A stretch of DNA of 64,000 bases from Zoroaster sp. YZ-2022 (GCA_029582265.1 CM055837.1:9251926-9315925); one strand, 5' to 3'; positions 1 to 11,188 are shown, numbered from the stretch's first letter. The notes: a model not told the origin generated them from the sequence alone. Program-made: numbers and translations.

Positions 1-516
1 AAATAAAATAGAAATAAAAGTAGGCCTTAAAAATTAAAAAAATTAATAATAAAATAATAATAATAGTTAATACGTTGATAATATTTGTAACAAAAAACGG
101 CTGTGATTATAATGAGCAATCTTTATTAATAAAATCTGGATTTCCAAAAGTTTCCCCAAAGTTCCTAACGTAATTCATGTTTAACACGTTAAGTACACTT
201 ACACTAAACCCTCCCCGAATTACCAGTACACTGATCACATTTGATCTAACCATGGAGGAAGGAATGATTTACTCGCCATGCCCACTGCTTTTTAATTTTA
301 GCGTTGTTGATTTACATTTTACGTTTTCATAATAAAACGAAATACACTCCAACTACATGTATATACCTTCACTGTTCTTGCTTTTCTTTGCGAAAAAACT
401 CAGAAGTGACTGTGACTGGCGTTTTGACGCCATCACGCACGCACAAAATCCTCACATAAATAAACACGGACCACGTGAAGCCCAGAAGAAAGTAAACGTA
501 AACACCACGTCTTTCC
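1..516. other. AT-rich intergenic stretch
   Basis: No gene or clear repeat is seen. The sequence is AT-rich, with short open frames that lack any recognisable domain or splice context. Confidence 0.5.
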
Positions 517-866
517 TTTCGAAAGGATCAAGTGCGGCTAGGCCAGGCACTTCGTGTCTGACGTCACTGTGTTGGATCTGGTATTGCGCGGCGCCCAGTT
601 GAGAACCCATTTGCAAACATACACACGTGTGCGTGCTTATATCAAGTCACAGTGTTTGCAGTATTTCACTCATAATTGTAAACGGGTAGGTATAAAACAT
701 CAGTTTGCAACAAAAAATGCCTGTTTATTGTTTGAATTTTATTAACCTCTCCGTAAGATTCTGCTGTAGAAATGGGTTCTCAACTGGGCGCCGCGCAATA
801 CCAAATCCAACACAGTGACGTCAGACACGAAGTGCCAGGCTTATAGCCGCACTCTTCCGCGAAAGT
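517..866. mobile_element. MITE with long inverted ends
   Basis: Two arms of about 80 bp (531-609 and 773-853) are near-perfect reverse complements around a spacer of about 160 bp. They share the segments CACTTCGTGTCTGACGTCAC and GCGCGGCGCCCAGTTGAG, and the match weakens over the outer 15 bp. There is no coding capacity. This is the form of a non-autonomous DNA element. The superfamily is not determined because no target duplication is clear. Confidence 0.7.
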
Positions 867-1282
867 TTTCAACTAGTCTGGTTCCCAGACCCCAAAATCT
901 CTGACTGTTCTCTGTCGATTTTATTAAGACTTTTTAGGCAATTTTTGAAAGCGCCCTCTGTTGGCGATGTATAGTGAATAAGGAACACAGTCAAGACTTG
1001 TCAACAAGATCGAGGGAACGTGTTTTTCATTGCGAGATCGCATGGGTTAGTGGTCATGAAAGAATCACATTATTCTTGACAAACTAAATAACTGTTTTAA
1101 TTCTACAAATATAATTTTTGTGTTTAACATATTTTAAGTTGATGAAATTATCATTATTTACGAATTATAATTTTTTTCTCCTGCAATTTTTTTCCATTTT
1201 TTTTTTTGTTTCCCCCAAAGTAGCCGGCGCCGGCGCCGAAGTAGCCGGTCAAATTCGCCGGTTGCCGGCTTGTTTTGAAACC
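867..1282. other. Intergenic, low-complexity T-rich part
   Basis: No gene is seen. It contains GCGCCCTCT at 951-959, a 9-mer that recurs in the window, and a GC-rich palindromic patch of GCCGGC repeats near 1222-1270. Confidence 0.4.
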
Positions 1283-1637
1283 CCTGCCCACTTGCTTACA
1301 CATAACCTGAATCCTCCAAAATCCTTCAGTAGTAAAGCAAGCACATGACATGTATGCACACATGTGTTTCTAATCTGTGATACATGTACATGGCCAGGGA
1401 CCCTGCCTGCATGCATGGAGCAATAAACAGTGTCCACTGACCCAAGCACTGATCTTGCAATCTCTACAACAAACATGGATGTACATGTACCATGGAAAGG
1501 CAAGTATGCCTAATAACCTCAATCCTCCAAAATCCTTCACTTTAGCAAAGAGCATGTAGCATGTAACATGTAACCTCAATCTTTCAAAATCGTTCACTTT
1601 AGCAAAGAGGATTTGGGAGGATTTGGGAAGGTTAGGG
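1283..1637 (-). mobile_element. TTAA-type repeat, family B, 5'-truncated copy
   Basis: This copy is the reverse complement of the complete element at 13697-14085. Shared blocks include AGTGTCCACTGACCCAAGCA, CTTTAGCAAAGAG and AATCCTCCAAAATCC. It ends GGTTAGGG followed by TTAC, matching the TTAGGG-TTAA end of the complete copy. The other end is diverged or truncated. It has no coding capacity. Confidence 0.7.
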
Positions 1638-1944
1638 TTACAGTTTCATTTCTCAGTGCTGGTTATTTTAATTGTTTTTCAAAAATTCATTTTCAGGGTA
1701 TGTCAGATTTTTTTTCTTTTTTACCAACTGTTTTCAATCAGTTTGTAAATTGTAAATGATTCATATCTCCACATTACACATAGAATCAGAGTTTCTATAT
1801 ACATGTATGTGAAAAATGCAGTTTATGACAAGCACACAATTAAATAAATAAACTCAATCCACTTTCTCTTTGCATAATGATTACTATTCAGCACATAGGT
1901 CTTCTATATCATTTGATATCAAATTATGTTTTCTTGGTGTAATT
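1638..1944. other. Intergenic, no feature seen
   Basis: AT-rich sequence between two repeats. No exon, RNA gene or repeat was recognised. Confidence 0.4.
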
Positions 1945-2306
1945 AGGTAAAACTTGTAGCTTTGCATGGTGAGGATGATAAGTAAGACTAATTGCGGTGA
2001 CACCATGTGGAATCTCAATTGAGTAGTAATTAGTTCTGAAAAGAACTGGGGGTACAACTCGACGTTTCGATCAGTATGCTCTGATCGTCCTCAGGAAGAA
2101 TGCGGACTCTGGAAAGCTGCTGCTTACAGTGAACTGCTGGAGGATCATCCCTGAATGGATGCTGGAGGATTAGTTCGTTGAGGCGCGCGGCGGATGGAAA
2201 CTGTGAGACCTGAGACTAGGATCCTAGGGGTTGGGGAGAGGTGTGTGCTCACTGAACTGAATCAGTTGTTAAGCACAGGGGAAGGAGGGTGTTTGACTTA
2301 GGATAT
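1945..2306 (-). repeat. Penelope-like terminal repeat (pLTR), left copy
   Basis: It matches 4816-5173 closely from the block GCTTTGCATGGTGAGGATGA to the block GGAGGGTGTTTGACTTAGGA. It carries a hammerhead-like core on the minus strand at 2061-2094. Single-base and few-base indels separate the two copies. Confidence 0.85.
2061..2094 (-). ncRNA. Hammerhead-like core in pLTR
   Basis: Read on the minus strand: CTGAGGA (fits the CUGANGA core), one C, stem GATCAG, loop AGCATA, stem CTGATC, then GAAA and CGTC. The ACGT after GAA is palindromic, as expected for stem III of a dimeric hammerhead. The extra C before stem II and a weak stem I are departures from the consensus. Hammerhead ribozymes are known in Penelope-like terminal repeats. 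Ribozyme activity here is inference. Confidence 0.5.
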
Positions 2307-2357
2307 AGGGGATCCCTCAGTCTGGGGTGGGTTATGGACTTTGGATATGAAGATCCT

Positions 2358-4712
2358 TCAGTCTGTAGTATAGGTGGCAAATGTCGCTGATGAAGAAACC
2401 CGATGTCCTGTGGCACAGTGTGTCGTGTTTGGCGATCTCGATGGCCTCTCTGATGCGTCTGGGGTGCCATGCGTGGTGTGATGAGTTGGGCTGCCTGCCA
2501 GTCGATTTGGTGGTCCTTGATGTGCGAGTGCTTGACGATGGCGGACTTCGAAATCTCCTCTGCGGCCGTGTGCTCGGTGTTCCTTCAATCTGATGGGAGG
2601 TTGGTTTTGTTTCCCCGATGTACACCTTACCGCACTCACAGGGGATCGGTGAGACTCCCGCTCTGTTGTTTGGGTCGGTTTGTCCTTGTGGGTATGTACA
2701 GAAGTCCTTGGAGTTTGCTGGGGGCTGAGTGGAACACGCCGATGCCTGCTTGGCCGAGGATGCGTTGTGGTTTGTGAGACGTCGAACCTGAGATGGGGAG
2801 ACAAGCAGAGAGGTTAGATCACTTACCTTGCTTTTGGAGTTTGGAACCGGCCGCTGTGCTGATCTTGTTGGGATTGTAACCGTTGCGTTTGAGGGTAGTT
2901 CGGATGTGCAGTAGTTCCTTGGGGAAGGCTGTCCTTGTCACAAATGTTGTAGGCGCGTTATGCACGAGCGTCACGGTTGACCGATGACTTGATGCTTGGA
3001 TGATGGAAGGGCGCTGGTTCAGTACCGATCTGTGTGCGTGGGCTTTCTGTAGGCGTTGTGGTGTAAGGAGCCGTCTGGGTTTCTGGAAATCAACATCAAA
3101 ACCCGCGATCTTGTCATCTTCTTCCGTTTCCATGGTGAACTTGATGCTCGGTGTTGCTGGTTTAGATGTTGTAGAAAATCCTGGAGTGTGTCACTGCCCG
3201 TGTGGCCCAAACCACAAGGTGTCATCCACGTGTCGGAGCCACAGCTTGGGTTGGAGGTCGGCGGTGTTGAGGAAAGGTTTCAAACTCTTCCATGAAAATG
3301 TCAGCAAGGACCGGGGATAAAGGAGATCCATGGAGGTCCCAGCTGTCTGCTCGTAGAACTTGCCTGAAACTGAAAACAACTTGAAGAGACACATGTTGTG
3401 TAGCAAATCATGAATTTGGTCCGGGGTGAGTGATGTGCGATCATCAGAGAAAAGATCTTATGCAGTCTGTCCTTCACCAAAGAGGCATGTCTCTGTAGTT
3501 GGGACATTGGTGAATAGGGAGACAACATCAAAACTAACCAAGATGTCGCTGGGTTGAAGTGTGAGGCCCTGGGTGATCTCAACGAGACTGACTGGAGTTG
3601 GACACATGGTGTTGAGTGAGACCACCAAGGGTGGAGGATCTTAGCTAAATGACGGCTGTTATGTTGTCGTGGGTGAACCTCTGGAGGCGACAATAGGCGA
3701 GGAGAGGAACATCAGGTTTGTGAATCTTGACTGGCCAAGAACCTAGGGCAGGATGAGCTGGATGGTCTGAGATGTGGTAGAGTTGGATGGAGAGGCCACG
3801 GCGCAGTGGAGGGTAAGGAGTTTGCTAGCGACTCTTTTCTCTATGGATGGGATGGGGTTCTTCTTGAGGCGGTATAGATCGGATAATAAAATGTGACTTA
3901 CATGGGTGTATTGTGCTCGGTCCATGATGACTGTAGCGTTGCCTTTGTCTGCGGTGAGGATGTGGATGGAGCTGTCTCGTCGGATGTCCGTAAAGCAGAA
4001 AGTTCTCCCTTGGAGAGGTTGGGCTTAGCTGGCTTGGCTACATGCAGAACATCGCTCATCTGTAGTCTGGCGTCATCAGCTGCTGTTTTGTTGAGTCGTC
4101 GCAGGGCTGGCTCAACTGACTGGATGATTTCTTCCGTTGGAATGGATTTGGGTGTGGTAAAATTCATTCCCAGTGACAATACTGATGTTTCGATAGGAGT
4201 GAGGTCGTTGGCTGAGGTTGTGACGGTGTGTTTCTGGAGCAGCGTCCTGTGAGGCGGAGGTGTGAGGTTGCCTTAGGATATAGCAGATCCCGTAGGTTTA
4301 TGAGCGGTTGGAGTGAGATATGGGAGATCTCCAGGACTCCGAGTCGGATGGTCGTGGGGATATAGAGGATCCCATGGACCGGGTGAGCAGCGGGGGAATC
4401 ACGGATATAAACGATCCGTCTCCAATCGTTGAATCGCGGCTTTGCTGATCTGCTTCCAGTGGTGGTGGTGAACACGTGTCTGCTCGAAGGCGAAGTGCGG
4501 GTGGTGACTTTCTCGAAGTCCTCGGGGTGGGCGATGTTGCGAAATCCTTCTTCTAGTTGGGATAGACTGCGGTCGGTGTCGTGAGGGAGGAGCGTGTGGG
4601 CGATCCTCTCACGAAGCAAGGGCGCTGGCTGAGCGTGGGATCTGGCGGAGCGGAGGCTGCGAACTGGGTCATGGAGCTGTAGGCCTGGCGGGATAAGGTT
4701 GGAGTCTGGCAT
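2358..4712 (-). pseudogene. Penelope-like RT / GIY-YIG endonuclease, frameshifted
   Basis: Fragments of one polyprotein appear in order along the minus strand. First is an N-terminal part with DAIRLQMSDVL-like context (4179-3898), read as TAADDARLQMSDVL and PKPNLSKGE. Then comes NPIPSIEKRVASKLL (about 3880-3820), then a palm segment near 3550-3500 read as SWLVLMLSP with the expected fingers/palm context. EQTAGTSM lies near 3350. The catalytic box reads HVDDT (about 3232-3218) instead of the usual Y-V/A-DD. A YRKPTHTDRY block follows (about 3050-3020). The endonuclease start reads MYIGET (2625-2608) and continues in another frame as RLKEHRAHGRRGDFE. Several frame changes and stops show it is dead. 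The family call is firm; exact breakpoints are approximate. Confidence 0.85.
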
Positions 4713-4815
4713 CGTTCAGGAAGGCGAGGTTGTTCATAAGTTTAGAAACGTCTGATCGGCCTTTCGTTCAAGCGACCGAACCTTGGTAGTGGTATGCTCC
4801 CGTGGGAGGCGTAGA

Positions 4816-5173
4816 TAGGTAAAACTTGCAGCTTTGCATGGTGAGGATGATAAGTAAGACTAATTGCGGTGACACCATGTGGAATCTCAATTGAGTAGTA
4901 ATTAGTTCTGAAAAGAACTGGGGAATACGGCGTTTGATCAGTATGCTCTGATCGTCCTCAGGAGAATGCCGGGACTCTGGAAAATGCTGCTGCTTAAGTA
5001 GACTGCTGGAGGATCATCCCTGAATGGATGCTGGAGGATTAGTTCGTTGAGGCGCGGGAAACTGTGAGACTATGAGACTAGGATCCTAGGGGTTGGGGGA
5101 GAGGAGTGTGTGCTCACTGAACTGAATCAGTTGTTAACAAGCACAGGGGAAGGAGGGTGTTTGACTTAGGACA
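4816..5173 (-). repeat. Penelope-like terminal repeat (pLTR), right copy
   Basis: Direct repeat of 1945-2306. The hammerhead-like core here (about 4930-4960, minus strand) keeps the stem and the AGCATA loop but has lost the G of GAAA, so this copy should be inactive. Confidence 0.8.
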
Positions 5174-6101
5174 CATAATATCTCGAGGTGTCCGGCATCG
5201 ATCTCGGTCTCGGACACTTAAGTCTTGATCTCCCCCTTCGGAGCAGTTGGTCTCATTGTCGGCCTGGGACTAGCCCAATGATCACACGTCACGCTTAGAG
5301 GCTCGTGAAAGACGCCAGATACCGGCCTCTCAGTTTTGGGGAGATTCAACTTCGACCTTGGTTGGTAGCTAGCATGCGAGCCTCAAAGCGTGATGTCAGA
5401 TCTTCGGCAAAATGTATCCAATGATATCCCTTGAATGTTACACCAAGAGCCTGTTTTTTTTATTCTTGATAGAATAAAGATGGGGGAACCAGTCAAGTCT
5501 GGGACCTCTAGGTCTTGGTCTCACTATATATTCTGCCCGGGCATGGGCTTAAGCGCTTAGACGATAATAAAGTTACATGTAATAATATTGAGTGATACTA
5601 CAAGACACACATTAATAACATCCGGGAAAAGTATTTCTGTAATGAAATAAATCAATATTGTTACATCCCTAGTCAAAGCAGTTTCGGGAAGTAAAACATA
5701 AAGATCCCTGTCTAACTTTGGCCGTTTCTAGCTGGAAGGCCACAGTGGGGAAATACACTGTTTAAAGGGCCCATATAGTGACTTAAAAATAACATGTGCG
5801 GTTTCTAGGAGCTTCAGGGACAGATCGAGAGTGATAAAGAAGTGTACATGCATGGGGATAAAAGGGAGGAACTCCTAGCCCTCTGCCCTCCTCCTTCAGC
5901 ATAATGTGTTTCTTAGCCAAGCAATGAATCCAATGACTCCAAGCAGATGGAGCAACAACATTCAACACGACCATGGTGAAAATCACAATTCTTTCCAGTG
6001 AAAACAAAATATTTTGGAGAAAAATATATAATATAAAGATGGCTGTTTCAGCACACAATCTATTAATTCGCCAGAAAATTACATTTTCAACAAACTTTTA
6101 A
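5174..6101. other. Intergenic, no gene seen
   Basis: 5190-5540 is GC-richer and contains similar blocks such as CTCGGTCTCGGACAC and CTAGGTCTTGGTCTCAC, which could be ends of an old element. The rest is AT-rich. No exon or RNA gene is recognised. Confidence 0.4.
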
Positions 6102-6319
6102 AGGGACACTATCATCACGATCAACAGGGCATGGAATCGTAGTGCTAGTTTTAGATTAACTCAGTGCCTGAATATAATACCCTACATGATAAGGTCATAT
6201 TACCATTACTGCTGCATAAATGAGCCAGTAATTTTCAGTCACTGTGCCCATCTTAAACTATAGGACACCGATTCCATGCCCTGTTGAAAGTCTGCTCTGA
6301 TCGTGACGATACTGTCCCT
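6102..6319. mobile_element. TTAA MITE, family A, copy 1
   Basis: The element is 218 bp, reads AGGGACA...TGTCCCT, and is bounded on each side by TTAA (6098-6101 and 6320-6323). Inner inverted blocks are AGGGCATGGAATCG and CGATTCCATGCCCTGTTG. TTAA flanks with short inverted ends fit a piggyBac-type non-autonomous element. There is no coding capacity. Other copies lie at 10033, 13639, 20473, 34412 and 59530, with a fragment near 44440. Confidence 0.8.
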
Positions 6320-7240
6320 TTAAGGTTTATAGAATAAATAAATGGAAAACTTCCTCGGTGGAAATGAAGCTTACGGTTGTCGGATGTACTGTCGTTTTAA
6401 AGAAAAGTAAAAATATTGCCAATAAGTGTATCTGAAATGAACACAAACAAAAAACTCATGCATCTTCACTAATATCTCATTAATGGCACAACATGACAAG
6501 CTACAAGCATGTACTCATTACCAATCTTGTACATCCCTTTTAATGATTTGCTGACATTTGCAAGTTAATCTAACCACAGATTACCGATTAACCCAACTCT
6601 ATGGCCCGGCCGGTCCCGGCTCGGCTCTGCTCTGTAACACTAACACCCAGCCCTTATCTACAAATGTGCACAGCCCCATTTTCTGGATTTGGTATCTAAT
6701 TTTCCTGCCTTGTTTACTCACAATCGATTTCCTGTTGTGATGTAACATGCCTAATTCCCGTCTCCTGAATGGATTACGTTGGTGACATGTCCCCGAAGAT
6801 TTTCCCAGAAGGGAGAAATCAACACTTATTAATTTGCTGTGAACGGATTGGAAGTCGCAAATTTCCCAACTACCATTTTGATGCATCCTGTGTTGTAGTG
6901 TTCGTTATTAGGGGCACAGGCCGGTGCATATCTTGACTTCCTATATTATTATGTTGAGCATGTACATGAAGCTTATAAATGATCTCAACTTGTCCGTTTG
7001 AAAAAAAGTTTCTGCTGAAACTGTTGGATTTGACACATACAGTCACTTTTATTATAGCCTTATCACTCATATTTTCCGCTATTCTATCACATTTTTATTC
7101 AAAGAGAGTAAGCATACATGTACCTGTAGAAGACGTTTAACCAACTTTACCAATGTACATTCATTTTTTTTTTTAAATCAATAAATAATTCGCTGTTGCA
7201 AACCACTTACAAACCAAAAGGACCTGTAGTGTAACTCAGG
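6320..7240. other. Chimaerin intron or upstream sequence, no exon seen
   Basis: 7096-7165 is a fragment of dispersed family C (TCAAAGAGAGTAAGCATACA and CTTTACCAATGTAC). The rest shows nothing recognisable. The missing first half of the C1 domain was looked for here and not found. Confidence 0.4.
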
Positions 7241-7520
7241 AGTGTGATTGGACAAAAGTAAAATAACCTGAAAAAATTGGGTAGCGGTCCAGGGTCTCCC
7301 TTTGGTCTAGAGGACAAAGTCCCCTGAACCTCCTGGATGTTTAATCTTGGAGGATTTACAGACTCTCCACATCCCCACAAACAAGAAACCCTAGAGATTT
7401 GGCTACTTATTTCTTTCCTTGGTGGTTACTTCTCTTCTTTCAGGAAAATTTTGAGGCAAAGGGAGATTTGTAAAACAAATCCTGAAATCAAGGAAAAATC
7501 CTGAGAAATCACAGGCCTGA
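7241..7520 (-). repeat. Dispersed repeat, family H
   Basis: The reverse complement matches 12985-13290 and 23140-23395. Shared blocks are GGGAGACC, TTTGTCCTCTAGACCAAAG and AATCCTCCAA. A 59-bp piece of the same family is amplified into the minisatellite at 16742-17316. Confidence 0.75.
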
Positions 7521-7554
7521 TAAATGCAGAATTGTACACAGTGACCTCATGTTT

Positions 7555-7812
7555 TGTTCTCTTTTTTTTTGTTTCCGCTTCTTTCCACTTTCCTTCCTTC
7601 CATTTCTTCCTCCTATCTATCCCTCCCCCCTTCTCTATCTTTACATTCCTCTCGTACTTTCTCACTTTTCATCTTCCTTTTCTTTATCCCTATCCATCAT
7701 TCCTTTCCCTTGTTTCTTGTTCCACCTCTCCCCTCCTTCCACCCATCCCCTCAATCCACCCATCCCCTCAATCTCCCCTATCCATACCACCATCCTCCCC
7801 CATCCCCTTACA
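7555..7812 (+). repeat. Long pyrimidine-rich tract before exon
   Basis: About 250 nt are almost pure C and T, with CCATCCCCTCAATC-type repeats near 7741-7800. The tract runs directly into the CAG acceptor of the first chimaerin exon in the window. It would act as, or interfere with, an extended polypyrimidine tract. Open frames across it reflect composition, not coding. Confidence 0.8.
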
Positions 7813-7813
7813 G

Positions 7814-7987
7814 ACTGTGGTCTAAGCACACACAAGCAGTGTTCCAAGAGGGTTCCCCTCGACTGCACCCCGGACCGTCGCCTCATCAAGCGTGTTTATG
7901 GTGTAGACCTCACCACCCTCGTCAAAGCCCACGGCACGACGCGGCCGGTGGTGGTGGACAAGTGCATAGAGGAACTAGAATTGAGGG
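7814..7987 (+). CDS. Chimaerin exon (C1 end and RhoGAP start), partial gene
   Basis: This is the first of five exons of a chimaerin, a diacylglycerol-binding GTPase-activating protein that switches off Rac at membranes. It reads [17 protein letters not shown], which is exactly the last half of a C1 zinc finger (C-x4-H-x2-C-x7-C). The chimaerin linker [20 protein letters not shown] follows, then the RhoGAP start [12 protein letters not shown]. The acceptor is TTACAG and the donor GGTAAGG; the entry phase completes a GAC codon (Asp), as in the vertebrate SDCGL. All five exons together give about 227 residues. The zinc-binding N-terminal half of C1 and any SH2 domain must be encoded before the window. 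Vertebrates have CHN1 and CHN2; which one this equals cannot be decided. The call is firm because order, motifs and phases all agree. Confidence 0.93.
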
Positions 7988-8886
7988 GTAAGGCCAAATC
8001 TTTGATGCCAGATTTTGTGTCAATTTTCAGCTTTTTTCCTATTGTATATTTTTAATTTTTCACATCACTTCAAAAATCCCTAATTGTAAATATCGTCAAA
8101 AAGCAATATGTATGATGTGTATATTCTGTGTGTTGAGCTCTTTACCTGGACTTGATTGAACCCAACTGGATTTAACAAAACGGGTTTCTCGATTTTGTTG
8201 TGTCCCAACATAAAAAAACTTTCTTCCACATCCTCTTTTCCATATTTACCACAGATCGGAACAGAAAGTTATCTCTGACCAGCAAATTTCTGACTGAATT
8301 TTTTACCCCCAAAATAAGATTGTTGTTACGGGAAGAGGAAACAAAATCTTCCGACTGACCAGATTTTGGTTTAATTTTAACAGACGATCACCAATTTTAG
8401 TTATTTTTACATGGTCTAAGGCCCAAAAAAAAGCCTCCGGTTTTTAGTCTGTGCGCGCGTTGCCTCAAACCCGTGCGTCAGCATTTTTTTTTTTTTTTTT
8501 TTTTTTTGACTATGAAACAATGTCCAATTGCAGCCAAAATTGCTGGATCGATTGGAATTCTGCCGTGCTGAATAGCTTTTTCACATTGGGGTATGAATGA
8601 TTTGTGAGGCCTCTCTTAGCCACTATACTTTGTACATGAGAAATTTGGTCTCCACATGTACAAGTATCACATATGTCCCTGTTGGCCAAAAAAAATAAAT
8701 AAAATAAAATTACTAAAAAAAAAAGCGCATCACCGCACCGATTTTGAAGCCAACCTATGACCAGAAACCGGAGACTTTTTTTTTTGGCCTAAAGAATAAA
8801 ATTTGCTAAATAATATAGTTTCTGCCTTGTCACTGGTGCCTAGCAAGATCGCTGTAGTAACAGTCTGGTGTCCTTCTTGATGTTAG
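7988..8886 (+). other. Chimaerin intron
   Basis: Phase 1 intron with GTAAGG donor and TGTTAG acceptor. Most of it is the family D MITE at 8417-8792. Confidence 0.85.
8417..8792. mobile_element. MITE, family D, copy 1
   Basis: The ends are TAAGGCC and GGCCTAA. Just inside are inverted blocks around CTCCGGTTT and CCAGAAACCGGAGAC, next to A and T runs. The middle carries CAATGTCCAATTGCAGCC, shared with copies at 15238-15592 and 42366-42754. It has no coding capacity. Confidence 0.75.
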
Positions 8887-8964
8887 GTTTGGACATAGAG
8901 GGGTTATACAGGGTGCCAGGCATGCTGGACGACATGGATCTCTGCAGACAGCGTTTCGACAAAG
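8887..8964 (+). CDS. Chimaerin exon with RhoGAP arginine finger
   Basis: This 78-bp exon encodes LDIEGLYRVPGMLDDM and then DLCRQRFDK. GLYRVPG matches the RhoGAP GxYRVSG signature, and its Arg is the catalytic finger that enters the GTPase active site. The exon joins the previous one in phase 1 (ELRG across the junction) and leaves in phase 1 through AAAGGTAAGA, completing an Asp codon with the next exon. The only clear difference from vertebrate chimaerins in the signature is Pro for Ser after Val. All residues needed for activity that fall in this exon are present. Confidence 0.93.
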
Positions 8965-9309
8965 GTAAGAATCTCGTAATGGATCGTCGGGGGGCCAGTC
9001 CTCTTAGATTTGGCACTAAGCCCCGCCCACCATGAAACCTTGGTGACGAATGGGTTAAGTTGTTTGAGGGAACTCAGTTCGTGCTGAAAAGTTGTGCACC
9101 TTGCAATCAAAATTTGTGAAAAATGTAAACTTGAGGTCTTAATTTAAATCCTAGTTCAAAAGCAAGGTTCGCAATGACAGCACAAACACTGCTTCGTCCA
9201 TAGCACACAAAACATTTGTAAGCAGTCAATCTATTTTTAGAAATAAGACGCGTCGGAGAACAACCCTATTTATTAAAATAAGAAGTCAGTCTTATCAAAA
9301 ATGGTTTTC

Positions 9310-9790
9310 ATCGACCGGGAAGCAAACTATAGTCCGAGTTAAATATATCGACTTGTCTTCTGTGCCTTTACACAAAGATGTTTGTCTGCCCTTATCTACT
9401 AATTGCAATCATAGTTGAATTGGTTCTTATTGTGAGAAAAAGGGTTTCTGAAATAAAATGTCAAGTATTTTTTTTGTTATTCAAAATTTCCAAGAAACAA
9501 ACTATGTTAGGAGTCAAATATAGCAACCCGTCTTCTGTGCAAGGGAGGTTGTGTCATTTTCTGATAATTGTAATCCTAGTGAAATTGAATCTGATTCTGG
9601 AAAGAAAAAAAAAACCAAGGGTTCCTGAAATTAGATGACGGTGTGTAAACAAATTCCATTTACCAAGAAGCAAGCTGTAAGTCCCAAGTCAAATATAGCA
9701 ACCTGTCATCTGTTCCTTATCACAAGGGAGGTTGTCTGCCCTAATTCTAAAAATAGCTGAAGAGGGCATTATTATTTGACTGAAAGTTTT
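9310..9790 (+). repeat. Degenerate local repeat, three adjacent copies
   Basis: Copies centre on GTCAAATATAGCAACC, then CTTCTGTGC, CACAAGGGAGGTTGTCTG and TAATCCTAGTGAAATTGAAT. They are spaced roughly 150-190 bp apart. Further copies lie at about 10515-10605 and 11315-11440. They are not seen outside this intron. Confidence 0.65.
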
Positions 9791-10032
9791 TGCCTGTGTG
9801 GGTGTTGGGTGTGTGTGTGTAATGCTCTGAATACCACTTGTGTTTTGAACGTGGAACTTAAATGGTTCAATGTATTTGAAGTGTCTGTACATTTTTAATA
9901 AAAGCGGATGTGTGTTACCATGGTGATCATTTTTTTTTTTTAGTAAGTTTGGCGTAATGGTCATGTTTGGCCATATACAGGCCAAACTCAATTTGAACGT
10001 TTCAGAAACTACACGCAAGCATCACTCTTTAA

Positions 10033-10252
10033 AGAGGCAGTATCTTTACGATCAACAGGGCATGGAATCGGAATGGTAGTTTTAAATGAAGTGAGTGACT
10101 ACCATAATACCTCACATAGTATGGCCGGTTTACCGTTGCTGCTGCATAAATGAGCCAGTAATTTTCAGTCACTGTGTTAATTTTAAAGTAGGATATCGAT
10201 TCCATGCCCTGTCGAAACGAAAAACTGCTCTGATCGTGACGATATTGGCCCA
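10033..10252. mobile_element. TTAA MITE, family A, copy 2
   Basis: Bounded by TTAA at 10029-10032 and 10253-10256. It has the family core AACAGGGCATGGAATCG, the block CATAAATGAGCCAGTAATTT, and the opposite end CTGATCGTGACGATA. Confidence 0.8.
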
Positions 10253-11188
10253 TTAAGAAAACATATGTGTTATGTCTTTGCATATGTCAATGCGGAGATG
10301 GTCCATTGTTTTAAGGAAACAATGTGTGTGTATAATCATGCGCAATACACAAGGTCATAGTTCATCTTTGTATTGTCTGCGGCGTGCGCAGAGATGGAAA
10401 TGTGGAGGTCAATCCATATTTAGAATCAAAATGCATCAGCAAACTTCCCTATTGGATTTTTTTTTATTCTGGGGAAAAAACAATGCTGAAAAAAGTTTTA
10501 AGGACTTTTTTTTAAATAAAATTTTACCTGAGGCAACCTGTAGTCAGAGTCAAATATAGTAAGCCCCTGTTCCTTCACACAAGGGAGATTGTCTGCCCTT
10601 CCTTACAGGAAGAAGATCCGTGTAACTTATTCAACCTTATGCAACTGGGAGCGCAGGAGGGTTAGGGGAGTGGTCCGAAGGAGCATCATTTACCGGGGGT
10701 TTCCCTGAGGCCTGTTAATTAGAACCACACATATGGAAACAAGTTTCCCCTCTCTTTCCCTCACGGCCGGTGCTGCCACCGAACAAGAAAATCCAAAGCA
10801 GGCTGGCCGAGTAACAATGTCTTCATTGAGTGGAGGGCAGGTTTGGTAGGCCAGACTGGCTGGCAGCTGGTACTAGTTGTGTCCTCCTCCTGTCTGGAAA
10901 CAGCCTAACCCAGATAGGCCAGCAAACATCCGTCTATTGCATTTGAAGATAAAATAGGATATCCCCCCCCCCCTCCCCGAAAACAAAATGTCCTTCTGTT
11001 TTTTGATATAACATAATTTCAAACCTGCAATATTATAGATTTAGTTAGTAGAAATATGCCAAGTTATCTCCAACTGTGAAAATGTCATCGGATTTGGTTC
11101 TGAATGAGGAGGCAACTATACAGACGATGTGACCTATGACATCACATGTTTACAAAAGAGCCCCAAAGGTCAAACTGCGCCGGGCGCA

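Larger units (their letters stand above)
1945..5173 (-). mobile_element. Penelope-like retroelement, decayed
   Basis: The element runs on the minus strand. It has direct terminal repeats of about 360 bp (1945-2306 and 4816-5173) and a broken reverse transcriptase and GIY-YIG endonuclease region between them. Direct pseudo-LTRs plus reverse transcriptase plus a C-terminal GIY-YIG domain is the defining layout of Penelope-like elements. Frameshifts break the body into many short frames, so this copy cannot be active. Target-site duplications were not found, perhaps because the 5' side is degraded. Related terminal fragments occur at 14930-15204, 43927-44035, 49826-49935 and 55138-55280. Confidence 0.85.

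Noticed and set aside
3301..3693. Possible intact reverse transcriptase gene
   Set aside because: The domain is split over several frames with internal stops, and the catalytic box has His for Tyr; it is a dead copy.
7532..8055. Ser/Pro/Leu-rich forward frames before the chimaerin exon
   Set aside because: Caused by the pyrimidine tract; only the part after the acceptor at 7813 matches a protein, and in one frame only.
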